From NCBI RefSeq assembly GCF_016406145.1, contig NZ_CP066306.1, positions 4,898,001-4,962,000 of the forward strand: a stretch of 64,000 nt of DNA. Direction: 5' to 3'. Shown here piece by piece: positions 38,058-46,992 of the stretch (positions are counted from its first letter, which is position 1; every line of letters begins with the position of its first letter). A program made the position numbers and the translations under genes. Source of the stretch: Pseudomonas putida (GTDB taxonomy: Bacteria; Pseudomonadota; Gammaproteobacteria; Pseudomonadales; Pseudomonadaceae). Below the pieces are notes generated by a model, which saw only the letters and a program-made list of their open reading frames with translations, had not been told where the DNA came from and searched no databases.

Positions 38058-39560
38058 ATGAGCCACTCGACCGGTATCGAGACCAATGGCGTCGAACAGA
38101 TCCCTGACGATCAACGCGACGCCTCCCCCCTGGACCTGTTCCGCCTGATCTTCGGCGGTGCCAACACCTTTGCCACCGCCGTGCTGGGTAGCTTCCCGGT
38201 ACTGTTCGGGCTGTCGTTCCAGGCCGGGGTCTGGGCGATCCTGCTCGGCGTCGGCGTGGGTGCGCTGATCCTTGCGCCCATGGGCTTGTTCGGCGCGCTC
38301 AACGGCACCAACAACGCGGTGTCTTCGGGCGCCCACTTCGGCGTGCATGGGCGCATCGTCGGCTCGTTCCTGTCGCTGCTCACCGCCGTGGCGTTCTTCT
38401 CGCTGTCGGTATGGAGTTCCGGCGATGCCCTGGTCGGCGGCGCCAAGCGCCTGGCCGGGCTGCCCGAAACCGACCTGACTCTGGGCCTGGCCTACGGCCT
38501 GTTCGCCATCCTGGTGCTGGTGGTGTGCATCTTCGGCTTCCGCTTCATGCTGTGGGTCAACAAGGTTGCCGTGTGGGCCTCTAGCCTGCTGTTCCTGCTG
38601 GGTATCTTCGCCTTCGCCGGCCCGTTCGATGCGGGCTACGCCGGGAGCGTGAACCTTGGTCAGGCCGGATTCTGGGCGGCCTTCGTCGGCGCGGCGATTC
38701 TGGCCATGAGCAACCCGGTATCGTTTGGCGCCTTCCTCGGCGACTGGTCGCGCTATATACCACGGCAAACGCCGAAGGCGCGCATCATGCTGGCAGTGAT
38801 CGCCGCCCAGGCCGCCACGCTGATCCCGTTCCTGTTCGGCCTGTGCACCGCCACCCTGGTGGCCACCCAGGCCGCGGACTACATCGCCGCCAACAATTAC
38901 GTGGGTGGCCTGCTGGCGATTTCGCCTAGCTGGTTCTTCCTGCCGGTGTGCCTGATCGCGGTGATCGGTGGCATGTCTACCGGCACAACTGCGCTGTATG
39001 GCACCGGGCTGGACATGTCGAGCGTGTTCCCGCGCTTGCTCAGCCGCGCGGGCGCCACCGTACTGATCGGGGTAATGGCCATTGCCTTCATCTTCATCGG
39101 CCGCTTCACCTTCAACCTGGTGCAGAGCGTTTCGACCTTCGCCGTGCTGATCATTACCTGCACCAGCCCGTGGATGGTGATCATGATTCTCGGCCTGATC
39201 ACCCGCCGCGGCTTCTACCACGCCGACGACCTGCAAGTGTTCACCCGCGGCCAACGCGGCGGCCACTACTGGTTCCTGCATGGCTGGAACTGGCGCGGCA
39301 TGGGGGCGTGGATCCCCAGCGCGGTGGTAGGCCTGTGCTTCGTCAACCTGCCTGGGCAGTTCGTCGGCCCGCTGGGCGACCTGGCTGGCGGCATCGACGT
39401 GAGCCTGCCGGTAACCCTGGGCATGGCCGGTGTGCTTTACCTGCTGCTGCTCAACCTTTTCCCTGAACCTGCTGGTGTGTATGGCCCCAACGGCCCGCGC
39501 TGGGTGCGCTGCAAAAGCACCGCGCACATGCCGGTGCTGAACCCGGCCGAAATGGCCTGA
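38058..39560 (+). CDS. NCS1-family permease (cytosine/purine type)
   Basis: 500-residue permease with about 12 hydrophobic segments, of the CodB-like NCS1 family (purine-cytosine permease); GANTFATAVLGSFPV and NPVSFGAFLGDWSRYIP are typical. GGAG 8 nt upstream. With a SnoaL-like protein before it and an aldehyde dehydrogenase 13 bp after it, it likely imports a nitrogenous compound whose breakdown gives an aldehyde. The substrate is not known. Confidence 0.88.
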   Translation: MSHSTGIETNGVEQIPDDQRDASPLDLFRLIFGGANTFATAVLGSFPVLFGLSFQAGVWAILLGVGVGALILAPMGLFGALNGTNNAVSSGAHFGVHGRIVGSFLSLLTAVAFFSLSVWSSGDALVGGAKRLAGLPETDLTLGLAYGLFAILVLVVCIFGFRFMLWVNKVAVWASSLLFLLGIFAFAGPFDAGYAGSVNLGQAGFWAAFVGAAILAMSNPVSFGAFLGDWSRYIPRQTPKARIMLAVIAAQAATLIPFLFGLCTATLVATQAADYIAANNYVGGLLAISPSWFFLPVCLIAVIGGMSTGTTALYGTGLDMSSVFPRLLSRAGATVLIGVMAIAFIFIGRFTFNLVQSVSTFAVLIITCTSPWMVIMILGLITRRGFYHADDLQVFTRGQRGGHYWFLHGWNWRGMGAWIPSAVVGLCFVNLPGQFVGPLGDLAGGIDVSLPVTLGMAGVLYLLLLNLFPEPAGVYGPNGPRWVRCKSTAHMPVLNPAEMA

Positions 39561-39573
39561 CTGGATAACGATC

Positions 39574-41004
39574 ATGACCACTTCCCACTACATTGCCGGC
39601 CGCTGGGTCGAAGGCCAGGGCAGCGACTGCATCAGCGTCAATGACCCTGCATTGGGCCAACCTTTCGCCGAACTGATGGCCGCCAGCGTTGCCCAGGTCG
39701 ACCTGGCCGTTGCGGCGGCGCGCGAAGCCCTGCCCACCTGGAAGCAGGTCAGCGCCAACGAGCGTGCGGCCTACCTGCGCGGTTTTGCCGAGCAGCTCGG
39801 GCAACGCCGTGAAGCATTGATCAACCTGCAAATGCGCAACAACGGCAAGCCTCGCCATGAGGCCGAAATCGACTTGGACGATGCCATAGCCACCTTCGCT
39901 TATTACGCCGACCTGGCCGAGCAACTGCCGGAAAGGAATCGCGAAGTGGCGCTGGCCGCACCGGGCTTCACTGCCCGCACCCGGCTGGAGCCGGTGGGTG
40001 TGGTTGGCCTGATCGTGCCGTGGAACTTCCCGCTGGTGACCAGCGCATGGAAGCTGGCACCGGCCTTGGCTGCAGGCTGCACCGTGGTGCTCAAGCCTTC
40101 GGAAGTCACCCCGCTGATCGAGCAGGCCTACGGCCAGATCGCAGATACCCTGGGCCTGCCTGCCGGCGTGCTGAACATTGTCAACGGCAAGGCCGAGACT
40201 GGCGCCGCACTAAGCAGCCACAGCGGCCTGGACAAGCTGTCGTTCACCGGCAGCAACAGCGTCGGCAGCCAGGTGATGCGCAGCGCATCGGCACAGTGCC
40301 GACCCGTGACCCTGGAGTTGGGCGGCAAATCGGCAATCGTGGTGTTCGATGATTGCGATGTGGACCAGGCGGTAGAGTGGATCGTCGCCGGCATCACCTG
40401 GAACGCTGGGCAAATGTGCTCGGCCACCTCGCGCTTGCTGGTACACGATGGCATTGCCGATGCGCTGCTGCCACGCCTGCAGCAGGCACTGGAAACGCTG
40501 CGCGTCGGTAACCCACTGACGGAAGAAGTGGACATGGGCCCGCTGACCAGCCAGGCGCAATGGTTGAAGGTCGCCAGCTACTTTGCCACAGCCCGTGAAG
40601 AAGGCCTGCAGTGCCTGGCCGGTGGCAAAGCACTGGACCGCGACGGCTGGTTTGTCAGCCCGACGCTGTATGCCGACGTCCCGGTGGACAGCCGCCTGTG
40701 GAATGAAGAAATCTTCGGGCCGGTGCTGTGCGCACGTCGATTCTCGACCGAAGCAGACGCAATTACCGAGGCCAACGACAGCCGTTTCGGCCTTGTCGCC
40801 ACCGTTTGCTCAGCGGACCTGGAGCGCGCCGAGCGGGTGGCCGATGCGCTGGAAGTCGGGCATGTGTGGATCAACTCGGTGCAAGCGGTGTTCGTCGAGA
40901 CGTCTTGGGGCGGCACCAAGGGTAGCGGCATCGGGCGGGAGCTCGGGCCTTGGGGGTTGTCGGGCTACCTGTCGGTCAAACATGTGACGCGGTGCCTGGG
41001 CTGA
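39574..41004 (+). CDS. NAD-dependent aldehyde dehydrogenase (betaine/aminoaldehyde type)
   Basis: 476-residue ALDH. The active site contains Glu in VTLELGGKSAIVV and Cys in WNAGQMCSATSRLL; FTGSNSVGSQVM is the NAD-binding region. Trp/Tyr pattern and overall sequence resemble betaine/gamma-aminobutyraldehyde dehydrogenases, though the substrate cannot be set. The operon partner is the NCS1 permease. A degenerate REP pair follows. Confidence 0.9.
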   Translation: MTTSHYIAGRWVEGQGSDCISVNDPALGQPFAELMAASVAQVDLAVAAAREALPTWKQVSANERAAYLRGFAEQLGQRREALINLQMRNNGKPRHEAEIDLDDAIATFAYYADLAEQLPERNREVALAAPGFTARTRLEPVGVVGLIVPWNFPLVTSAWKLAPALAAGCTVVLKPSEVTPLIEQAYGQIADTLGLPAGVLNIVNGKAETGAALSSHSGLDKLSFTGSNSVGSQVMRSASAQCRPVTLELGGKSAIVVFDDCDVDQAVEWIVAGITWNAGQMCSATSRLLVHDGIADALLPRLQQALETLRVGNPLTEEVDMGPLTSQAQWLKVASYFATAREEGLQCLAGGKALDRDGWFVSPTLYADVPVDSRLWNEEIFGPVLCARRFSTEADAITEANDSRFGLVATVCSADLERAERVADALEVGHVWINSVQAVFVETSWGGTKGSGIGRELGPWGLSGYLSVKHVTRCLG

Positions 41005-41009
41005 TTGCC

Positions 41010-41100
41010 CTAGAGGCCGCCAGGCGGCCCAAGCGCCGGCAAGCCGACATCCACTCTGGGGCCTGACGTAGCACCTGAGGGGCCGGCTTGCGCGCTGGGG
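41010..41100. repeat. Degenerate REP-like inverted pair
   Basis: GAGGCCGCCAGGCGGCCC hairpin and GCGCCGGCAAGCCG (41033-41046) face the reversed copy CGGCTTGCGCGC near 41084-41095. A weakened REP pair between the convergent aldehyde dehydrogenase and channel genes. Confidence 0.5.
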
Positions 41101-41102
41101 TG

Positions 41103-43502
41103 TTACGCCGGCTCGTCAGCCGGGCGCGCGCCCTCCTGCACCAGCACCATGCTCTGCGGTGAAGACAGGGGAATGCCCTCATCCCGCAAACGCCCCAGGA
41201 TGGTGAACAGCAGGTCGCTGCGCGCCCCCGACACCTGCCGCGGCCCCGCCACATAGCCGCTGACACTGATCACCATGCCGCTGGTAGTCAGGTCCTTGAA
41301 GGTTACCGACGCAGCCGGCGCATCCAGGATCGCCTCATGCTCGTGAAAGGCAGTCAGCAGCAGGTCGCGAACCTGGTTGGCATCGGTCTCCAGCGGCAAG
41401 GTCAGGGTGATGCCCACCACACCCAAGGCATTGCCCATGGTTACGTTGCGCACGTTCTGCGAGATGAACTGCGAGTTGGGCACGATCACCGTGGAGCGGT
41501 CGGACATCTGGATCTCTGTGGCGCGCACGTTGATCCGGCGAATGTCACCCTCGACGCCGGCCAGGCTCACCCAATCGCCCACCTTGACCGGGCGCTCGGT
41601 TAGCAGGATCAGACCGGAAATGAAGTTCTGCACGATCTGCTGCAAGCCGAAACCGATACCCACCGACAGGGCGCTGACTACCCAGGTCAGGCTGGTGAGG
41701 TTGATCCGCAGGGTCGACATCACCAGCATGGCCAGGAACAGGAAGCCCAGGTAACCGACCAGGGTTACCAGCGAAGCACGCATGCCGGCGTCCATGTCGG
41801 TTTCCGGCAGCAGGCGCTCGCTCAGCCAGCGCTTGAGTACACGGATACCGAGCATGCCGCCTAACAGCATCGCCACGGCCAGCAGGATGTCCTGCGGCAC
41901 GATGTTCAGGTTGCCGAGCAATTTGCCACCGGTGCCGTCCCAGTCGCCCAGGCTCATCAGCAACTCGCCGGGGCTGGTGCCCGACGGCATCAACGCCAGC
42001 ATCACCGCCAGGAACAGCAGGACCGTGCGGCTGACACCGGTCAGGATGGTGCTGGCCTGGGCCTGGTGGCGTGGTGCCAGGCCCAGCGACGACGCCAGTG
42101 CCAGGCCGCCGGGTTGACGCGGCGACAGCAGGGTTTCGCACAGATCAGCCAGGAAGGTGGTCAAAAGGTAGGCGCAGGTGGCGACCATGCTGATCCACAG
42201 CAGCTTGGCCGTGAGGAAGTAGGCCAGGGTGAGGTAGCCGGCCAGCAGCGTCAGCACGATAAGCCCGACCCACACCACGATCACGAACGGGATCAGCCCT
42301 GCCAGGCCGGTCGGGCGCGCCAGCTCATGTTTGCGCAAGGTCCGGCGGTAACGTATGAGCGCCGCGGAGAAGATGGCGGCTACCACCAGCGCGGTCAGGC
42401 CGTTGGTGGCGACAGTCAGCGCCAGGCTGGTGCCGATCACACTGTTGATGCGCTCGAAGGTCAGCATCACCATCAGTGCCAGGGCCAGCAACTTGGGGAA
42501 CCAACCCAGAGCACTGGCCACTTCGTCGGGGATCGGCGGCAGGCGCCAGGAAGGCCGTTGCAGCATCAACATGGCCCGGCCAAGGCCGGTGATGAAGGCA
42601 CTGAACACCACGAGCATGAGGAAGTGGTTGGTCAGGCTGGCTATGTCCGAGCCCAGCATGGCACTGCTTTGAAGGCCCCAACGCAGCAGCGACACGGCGC
42701 CGGCGATAGTGCCCAAGGTGGCCAGACTCACGCTCAAGGCCAGCGCGCTTCGGCGTAGGCGGCCTTCGGGCAGCCAGCGGATCATGGCTGCAGCGAGCAG
42801 GCGCTCAAGAACCAGGCGGACCAGTGTCCAGACCAGGATCGCAGCCACCAGGCTAGTGATGAAGAACCCGCGGTGTTCAGCGCTGAAGGCGCTGGCGACG
42901 GCGTCGGCGGCCTCGCCGCGCAGATCACGCAGGCGCATCACATCGTCCTCGGTAGGACGGATCAGCGACTGCCAAAAGGCCGGGCTCAGCGGACTGGCCG
43001 CCCGGCTGGTAACTTGCGAGTTGAACTGGCTACGGCGCAGGTTGACGATTTGCGTGGACAGGTCGCGCGCCGACTGGGTCAGCTTGGTGGCCTGATCCTG
43101 CTCGGCGAGCACCGACTTTTTCTGCGCCTCCAGCTCCTTGCGTTGCAAGGCCAGGGTTGGGGCTTCATCTTTCTGTACCGGGCCGATGACCTTGAGCTTG
43201 TCGTCGAGCTTCTGCGCGTCGGCTGCGCGCAAGGTACTCAGCGCATCGGCCTGTCGCTGGACCTGCACGGTAGCCATGCGCAGTTGCGAGAGCAGATCGT
43301 CATTGGCGTTGCTGGTTACGCCCTGACGAATCTGGTCGAGCCTATCGCTCAACTGCTCGATGCTTGCGTTTTCATCCAGCACCGGCAGCTCGCTGGCAAC
43401 CAGGTTGGCAACCGGCACGGAAGCCGACCAGGCCGGCGACGCAAGCGCCAGCATCAGGGCCATTACCACCAGGTAAAATCGGGCAAGGCTGACACGCCTC
43501 AT
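41103..43502 (-). CDS. Large MscS-type mechanosensitive channel (DUF3772)
   Basis: 799-residue protein: signal peptide (to about residue 26), periplasmic coiled-coil/DUF3772 region (about 45-200), about 11 hydrophobic segments, then a C-terminal MscS domain with TM3-like VVSALSVGIGFGLQQIVQNF and the beta domain (TERPVKVGDWVSLAGVEGDI; VPNSQFISQNVRN). MscK-like architecture. It should open on membrane tension and release solutes on hypo-osmotic shock; ion selectivity cannot be told. Stands alone. Confidence 0.92.
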   Translation of the reverse strand: MRRVSLARFYLVVMALMLALASPAWSASVPVANLVASELPVLDENASIEQLSDRLDQIRQGVTSNANDDLLSQLRMATVQVQRQADALSTLRAADAQKLDDKLKVIGPVQKDEAPTLALQRKELEAQKKSVLAEQDQATKLTQSARDLSTQIVNLRRSQFNSQVTSRAASPLSPAFWQSLIRPTEDDVMRLRDLRGEAADAVASAFSAEHRGFFITSLVAAILVWTLVRLVLERLLAAAMIRWLPEGRLRRSALALSVSLATLGTIAGAVSLLRWGLQSSAMLGSDIASLTNHFLMLVVFSAFITGLGRAMLMLQRPSWRLPPIPDEVASALGWFPKLLALALMVMLTFERINSVIGTSLALTVATNGLTALVVAAIFSAALIRYRRTLRKHELARPTGLAGLIPFVIVVWVGLIVLTLLAGYLTLAYFLTAKLLWISMVATCAYLLTTFLADLCETLLSPRQPGGLALASSLGLAPRHQAQASTILTGVSRTVLLFLAVMLALMPSGTSPGELLMSLGDWDGTGGKLLGNLNIVPQDILLAVAMLLGGMLGIRVLKRWLSERLLPETDMDAGMRASLVTLVGYLGFLFLAMLVMSTLRINLTSLTWVVSALSVGIGFGLQQIVQNFISGLILLTERPVKVGDWVSLAGVEGDIRRINVRATEIQMSDRSTVIVPNSQFISQNVRNVTMGNALGVVGITLTLPLETDANQVRDLLLTAFHEHEAILDAPAASVTFKDLTTSGMVISVSGYVAGPRQVSGARSDLLFTILGRLRDEGIPLSSPQSMVLVQEGARPADEPA

Positions 43503-43558
43503 CGAACATTCCTCTTCACAATTCGATTTGGCGGTGGATTCTACGCGGCTTGGGGCGT

Positions 43559-44611
43559 TCAGGAGAGTGCCGTTTCTCGGTCCAGCAGTTGCCGCTTGCG
43601 TTCCACCCCCCAGCGGTAGCCGCTGATGTCGCCGTCAAGGCGCACCACCCGGTGACAAGGAATCGCCACGGCGATACGGTTGGCCGCGCAAGCCATGGCC
43701 ACTGCGCGCACGGCTTTGGGCGCGCCAATGCGCTCGGCGATCTCGGTATAGCTGACCCGGCCGCCCACCGGAACCTCACACAGTGCTTGCCAGACCCGCT
43801 CCTGAAACGCGGTGCCCTGCACATCCAGAGGCAAGTCCAGGCCCAGGGCAGGCGCCTCGACGAAGCCCACCACCTGCGCCACCAGTCGTTCGTACTCGGC
43901 ATTGCCGCCGATCAGGCGAGCTTTGGGGAATTGATCCTGCAATTGCTCGAGCAGCGCTTCAGGAGCATCACCCAACAGGATCGCACAGATGCCTTTTTCG
44001 CTCTGTGCCACCAGGATCGCCCCCAGTGAACACTGCCCCACAGCGAAATGAATGGCCGTACCCGCGCCACCGGCGCGGTACTGACGCGGGCGCATGCCCA
44101 AGCGTTGATCGGCGCTTTCGTAGAAACGGCTATTGGAATTGTACCCGGCATCAAAGATGGCATCGGTCACCGATGTTTTCCCCTCACCCAGCCGCTCGCG
44201 CAGGCGCCGAGCGCGGAAGGCTGCGGCATAGGCCTTTGGCGTAAGCCCGGTTTCGGCCTTGAACAGGCGGTGCAGGTGGTACGGGCTGACACCCAGTTGT
44301 GTACCGAGCTGGCCGAGGCTGGGCGGGTTGTCGGGGGTTTCGAGCAGGCGGCAGGCGCGGGCTACCAGTTCGCAGCGGCGAATGCTCGACGGCTTGGCCT
44401 GGCAGCGCCGGCAGGGGCGATAGCCTGCGGCCTGCGCGGCGGCGGCATCGGTGAAAAATTCGACGTTCTCGCGTTTGGCCATGCGCGATTTGCAGCCGGG
44501 TTGGCAATAAATGCCGGTGGTGCCCACGGCGTAGACGAAATGGCCTGCTGCTGCCGCGTCGCGAGTATAGACGGCTTGCCAGCGTTGGTCGTCAGTGGTG
44601 TAGGGGGTCAT
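43559..44611 (-). CDS. ada: Bifunctional Ada: O6-alkylguanine transferase and regulator
   Basis: 350-residue adaptive-response protein. N-terminal Zn/methylphosphotriester domain with Cys residues in YCQPGCKS and PCRRCQ; AraC-type HTH in the middle (VSPYHLHRLFKAETGLTPKAY); C-terminal methyltransferase with the acceptor motif AIPCHRVVR. ATG 44611 has GAGG 9 nt upstream; a TTG at 44626 is less likely. It follows the glycosylase gene at 30 bp. Confidence 0.95.
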   Translation of the reverse strand: MTPYTTDDQRWQAVYTRDAAAAGHFVYAVGTTGIYCQPGCKSRMAKRENVEFFTDAAAAQAAGYRPCRRCQAKPSSIRRCELVARACRLLETPDNPPSLGQLGTQLGVSPYHLHRLFKAETGLTPKAYAAAFRARRLRERLGEGKTSVTDAIFDAGYNSNSRFYESADQRLGMRPRQYRAGGAGTAIHFAVGQCSLGAILVAQSEKGICAILLGDAPEALLEQLQDQFPKARLIGGNAEYERLVAQVVGFVEAPALGLDLPLDVQGTAFQERVWQALCEVPVGGRVSYTEIAERIGAPKAVRAVAMACAANRIAVAIPCHRVVRLDGDISGYRWGVERKRQLLDRETALS

Positions 44612-44641
44612 TGCGGTATGCCTCAACCAAGCTGATTCGTC

Positions 44642-45268
44642 TCAGGCCCGCCACAGATACCAGGCTGCCACCGTGCGGTGCGGACGCCACCCGGCGCCCA
44701 GCGATCGCATCTGCGCCGGCGTCGGTGCCTTGCCCAGCCCCTTGAGGCGACGATACCCCTCCCGTACCGCAAAATCGTCCACCGGCAAAACATCCGAGCG
44801 CTCCAGGCTGTAGATCAGCAGCATCTCGACAGTCCAGCGGCCCACGCCGCGCAAGGCAACCAGGCGCTCGATCAAGGCCTCGTCGCTCATGCCCAATGCC
44901 TCTTCCCGGCACGGCACCGCCCCGTCCAGCGCGGCCTGGGCAATACCGTGGATTGTCGCCAGCTTGCTCGCGGAAAACCCACAGGTACGCATCGTTTCCG
45001 GCGCCACCTCAAGCAACTGCCTCGGCGCGGGAAACCCATCGTCAGGAAACAGCGCCAGCAATCGCCCCAGTATCGCTTCGGCCGCACGGGCATGCAGCTG
45101 CTGGTAGGCAATCGCCCGTACCAGCGCCTCATACGGCTCACGCCCCGGTGTCGCCTGGTGCAGGCACGGCCCGGTCGCAGTAATGTGCCGCGCCCAGTCA
45201 GGGTCCAGCGCGGCCAGGTAATCGGTGGCTTCGCGGTAGGCTTCAGGCGAGAGGTCGGCCAGGATCAT
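44642..45268 (-). CDS. alkA: DNA-3-methyladenine glycosylase II (AlkA-like)
   Basis: 208-residue HhH-GPD glycosylase without the extra N-terminal domain of E. coli AlkA. The hairpin LVALRGVGRWTVEMLLI and catalytic Asp in VLPVDDFAVREGY are intact. It removes alkylated purines; ada, its likely activator, lies 30 bp downstream, forming one alkylation-repair unit. ATG codon 45268. Confidence 0.93.
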   Translation of the reverse strand: MILADLSPEAYREATDYLAALDPDWARHITATGPCLHQATPGREPYEALVRAIAYQQLHARAAEAILGRLLALFPDDGFPAPRQLLEVAPETMRTCGFSASKLATIHGIAQAALDGAVPCREEALGMSDEALIERLVALRGVGRWTVEMLLIYSLERSDVLPVDDFAVREGYRRLKGLGKAPTPAQMRSLGAGWRPHRTVAAWYLWRA

Positions 45269-45390
45269 CCGTAGCTCCAGTGGGTTCTAGGCAGGACCAG
45301 CTTAGCCCAGTCACTCATCGGGGAAACGCCGAATCTTGCGCAGCTAATTCCTGGCAACCATTGCCCCATGCCATCATCCACGCATAGAAT

Positions 45391-45405
45391 TGAGAACTAT
45401 TCACA
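45391..45405. promoter_or_regulatory. Fur-box-like site upstream of the FecI-type sigma gene
   Basis: TGAGAACTATTCACA matches the 7-1-7 Fur consensus TGATAATnATTATCA at 10 of 14 fixed positions. It lies 33 bp before the favoured sigma start. This gene type is normally iron-repressed. Confidence 0.6.
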
Positions 45406-45437
45406 GTAACGTGTGCTTCATGGGATCAGCCGCTACG

Positions 45438-45953
45438 ATGCAGCTCAACGACACGCTCAAACCGGCCGAAGTCGCCCTGCTCTATCAGTCCCATCACGCT
45501 TGGCTACGTGGCTGGCTGCGCAGCCGGGTCGGCTGCCAGGAACACGCCGCAGACCTTGCGCAGGACACCTTCGTGCGCCTGCTGCGCGCGCGCCAGGTTT
45601 CGCCGATCAAAGAACCGCGGGCTTACCTGAGCAGCATCGCACGCGGCCTGATGATCGACCAGTTCCGCCGTCGCGCCCTGGAGCGCGCCTACCAGGAAAG
45701 CCTCGCCCATGTACCCGCAGGCGAAGTACCCAGCGAAGAGCATCGCCTGGTGATTCTGGATGCCCTCGAGCGCCTTGACCGCGCCCTGCACCAGCTCAGG
45801 CCCCGCGCCCGTCAGGCCTTTTTGCTGGCCCAGCTCGATGGCCTGAGCATCGCGCAGATCGCCCTTCGCCTTGGCGTTTCGCGTGCCACCGTCGAACGCG
45901 ACCTGGCCAAGGCTCTGGGCGTCTGCTACCGGTTGCGCTATGCCGAGCTCTGA
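45438..45953 (+). CDS. ECF sigma factor, FecI family
   Basis: 171-residue iron-starvation sigma factor: region 2 (HAADLAQDTFVRLLRA) and region 4 (LDGLSIAQIALRLGVSRATVERDLAKA) are clear. ATG 45438 is favoured; longer starts (45420 ATG, 45390 TTG) lack an RBS. It is followed by an overlapping fecR gene and a TonB receptor with a signalling domain, the full cell-surface signalling set. A Fur-like box precedes it. Confidence 0.88.
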   Translation: MQLNDTLKPAEVALLYQSHHAWLRGWLRSRVGCQEHAADLAQDTFVRLLRARQVSPIKEPRAYLSSIARGLMIDQFRRRALERAYQESLAHVPAGEVPSEEHRLVILDALERLDRALHQLRPRARQAFLLAQLDGLSIAQIALRLGVSRATVERDLAKALGVCYRLRYAEL

Positions 45954-46896
45954 TCAAGTACCTGCGCAGGCCCAGGTCGACCAGGCCATCGAATGGCTGG
46001 TGAAGCTGCGCTTCGACAACCCCAACCCGGCTACCGAACAGCAGTTCCAGCAATGGTTGGCCCACCACCCGCACAACGCCCAGGCCTGGCAGCGGGTGAG
46101 CACCCTCAGCGACGAGCTGGCGGGGCTCCCCAGCGACCTTAGCCGGCGCACCCTCGATGGCCGCCAGCGTCAGCGCATCAACCGCCGTGACCACCTCAAG
46201 CTGCTGGCGGTGCTGGCGATCGGCGGCAGCGCCGGTTGGGCCGCGCGCGAGCCGCTCGGCCTGCCCGCGCTGATGGCCGACAACAGCACCGGCACAGGCG
46301 AGCGTCGCCGGTTGCAGGGTAGTGATGGCAGCCAGATCCAGCTCAACACGGCCAGCGCCATCGACCTGCACTACAGCGCCGAGCTGCGCGAACTGACCCT
46401 GCTGCGCGGCGAAGTCAGCCTGGCCAGCAACCCTGGCGACAACCGCCCGTTCCGCATCACCACCCGGGTCGGCGCCCTGGCTACCCGTGACGGCCAACTG
46501 CTGCTGCGCGAAAATGATCAGGGCCTGTTGCTGGCCGTGCGCCGCGGCAAAGTCACCTTGTTCCCCACCTCCCCTTCACCACGCGTGGTGCAGGCGGGCG
46601 AGGTGTTGCAAGTATCGCCGCACGGGGCTCACGCGCTTGCCTCGTTGCATGCCGACCCATGGGGCTGGACCGACGGTGTGCTCAGCGTGCAACAGATGCC
46701 ACTGGGCGAGTTCTGCGCCGAACTGGCCCGCTACCGCCCGGGGCTGCTGCGCTGCGCTGGCGATGTGGCCGCGCTGAAGGTATCCGGCACTTACCAGCTG
46801 AACGATACCGAACAGATTCTGCAACTGCTTACCCGCAGCCTGCCGGTACGTGTCGATTACCGCACACGCTATTGGGTCAGCGTCGGGGCTGCCTGA
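45940..46896 (+). CDS. FecR-type anti-sigma/transmembrane regulator
   Basis: 318-residue FecR: cytoplasmic N-terminus with the FecR Trp motif (WLVKLRFDNP...FQQWLAHHPHNAQAWQRV), one membrane segment (about 79-97, LLAVLAIGGSAGW), and a periplasmic FecR domain ending with a Secretin_N-like part (VSGTYQLNDTEQILQLLTRSLPV). It relays the receptor's signal to the sigma factor. Its start overlaps the sigma stop by 14 bp. Confidence 0.9.
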   Translation: MPSSDQVPAQAQVDQAIEWLVKLRFDNPNPATEQQFQQWLAHHPHNAQAWQRVSTLSDELAGLPSDLSRRTLDGRQRQRINRRDHLKLLAVLAIGGSAGWAAREPLGLPALMADNSTGTGERRRLQGSDGSQIQLNTASAIDLHYSAELRELTLLRGEVSLASNPGDNRPFRITTRVGALATRDGQLLLRENDQGLLLAVRRGKVTLFPTSPSPRVVQAGEVLQVSPHGAHALASLHADPWGWTDGVLSVQQMPLGEFCAELARYRPGLLRCAGDVAALKVSGTYQLNDTEQILQLLTRSLPVRVDYRTRYWVSVGAA

Positions 46897-46910
46897 TCTT
46901 TTTTTGAAAA

Positions 46911-46933
46911 AGAATGAGGTGGAATCTCATTCT
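46911..46933. promoter_or_regulatory. Inverted repeat before the TonB receptor gene
   Basis: AGAATGAG (46911-46918) and CTCATTCT (46926-46933) form a perfect 8-bp inverted repeat with a 7-nt spacer, 59 bp before the receptor start and preceded by a T-run. It could be a hairpin that separates fecR from receptor expression, or a Fur-related operator (GAATGAG is common in Fur sites). Confidence 0.4.
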
Positions 46934-46992
46934 CGTCCGGCCTGAAGGAACAAAACCCGAAAAGTGGTCTACGAAACCTTCAGGAGCGGTCC

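Noticed and set aside
38031..39581. 516-codon frame antisense to the NCS1 permease
   Set aside because: Gln/His/Arg-rich low-complexity product, no RBS; the permease on the other strand is clearly real.
46911..46933. Intrinsic terminator between fecR and the receptor
   Set aside because: The inverted repeat is not followed by a T-run on the plus strand (the T-run precedes it), so it was listed as an unassigned regulatory repeat instead.
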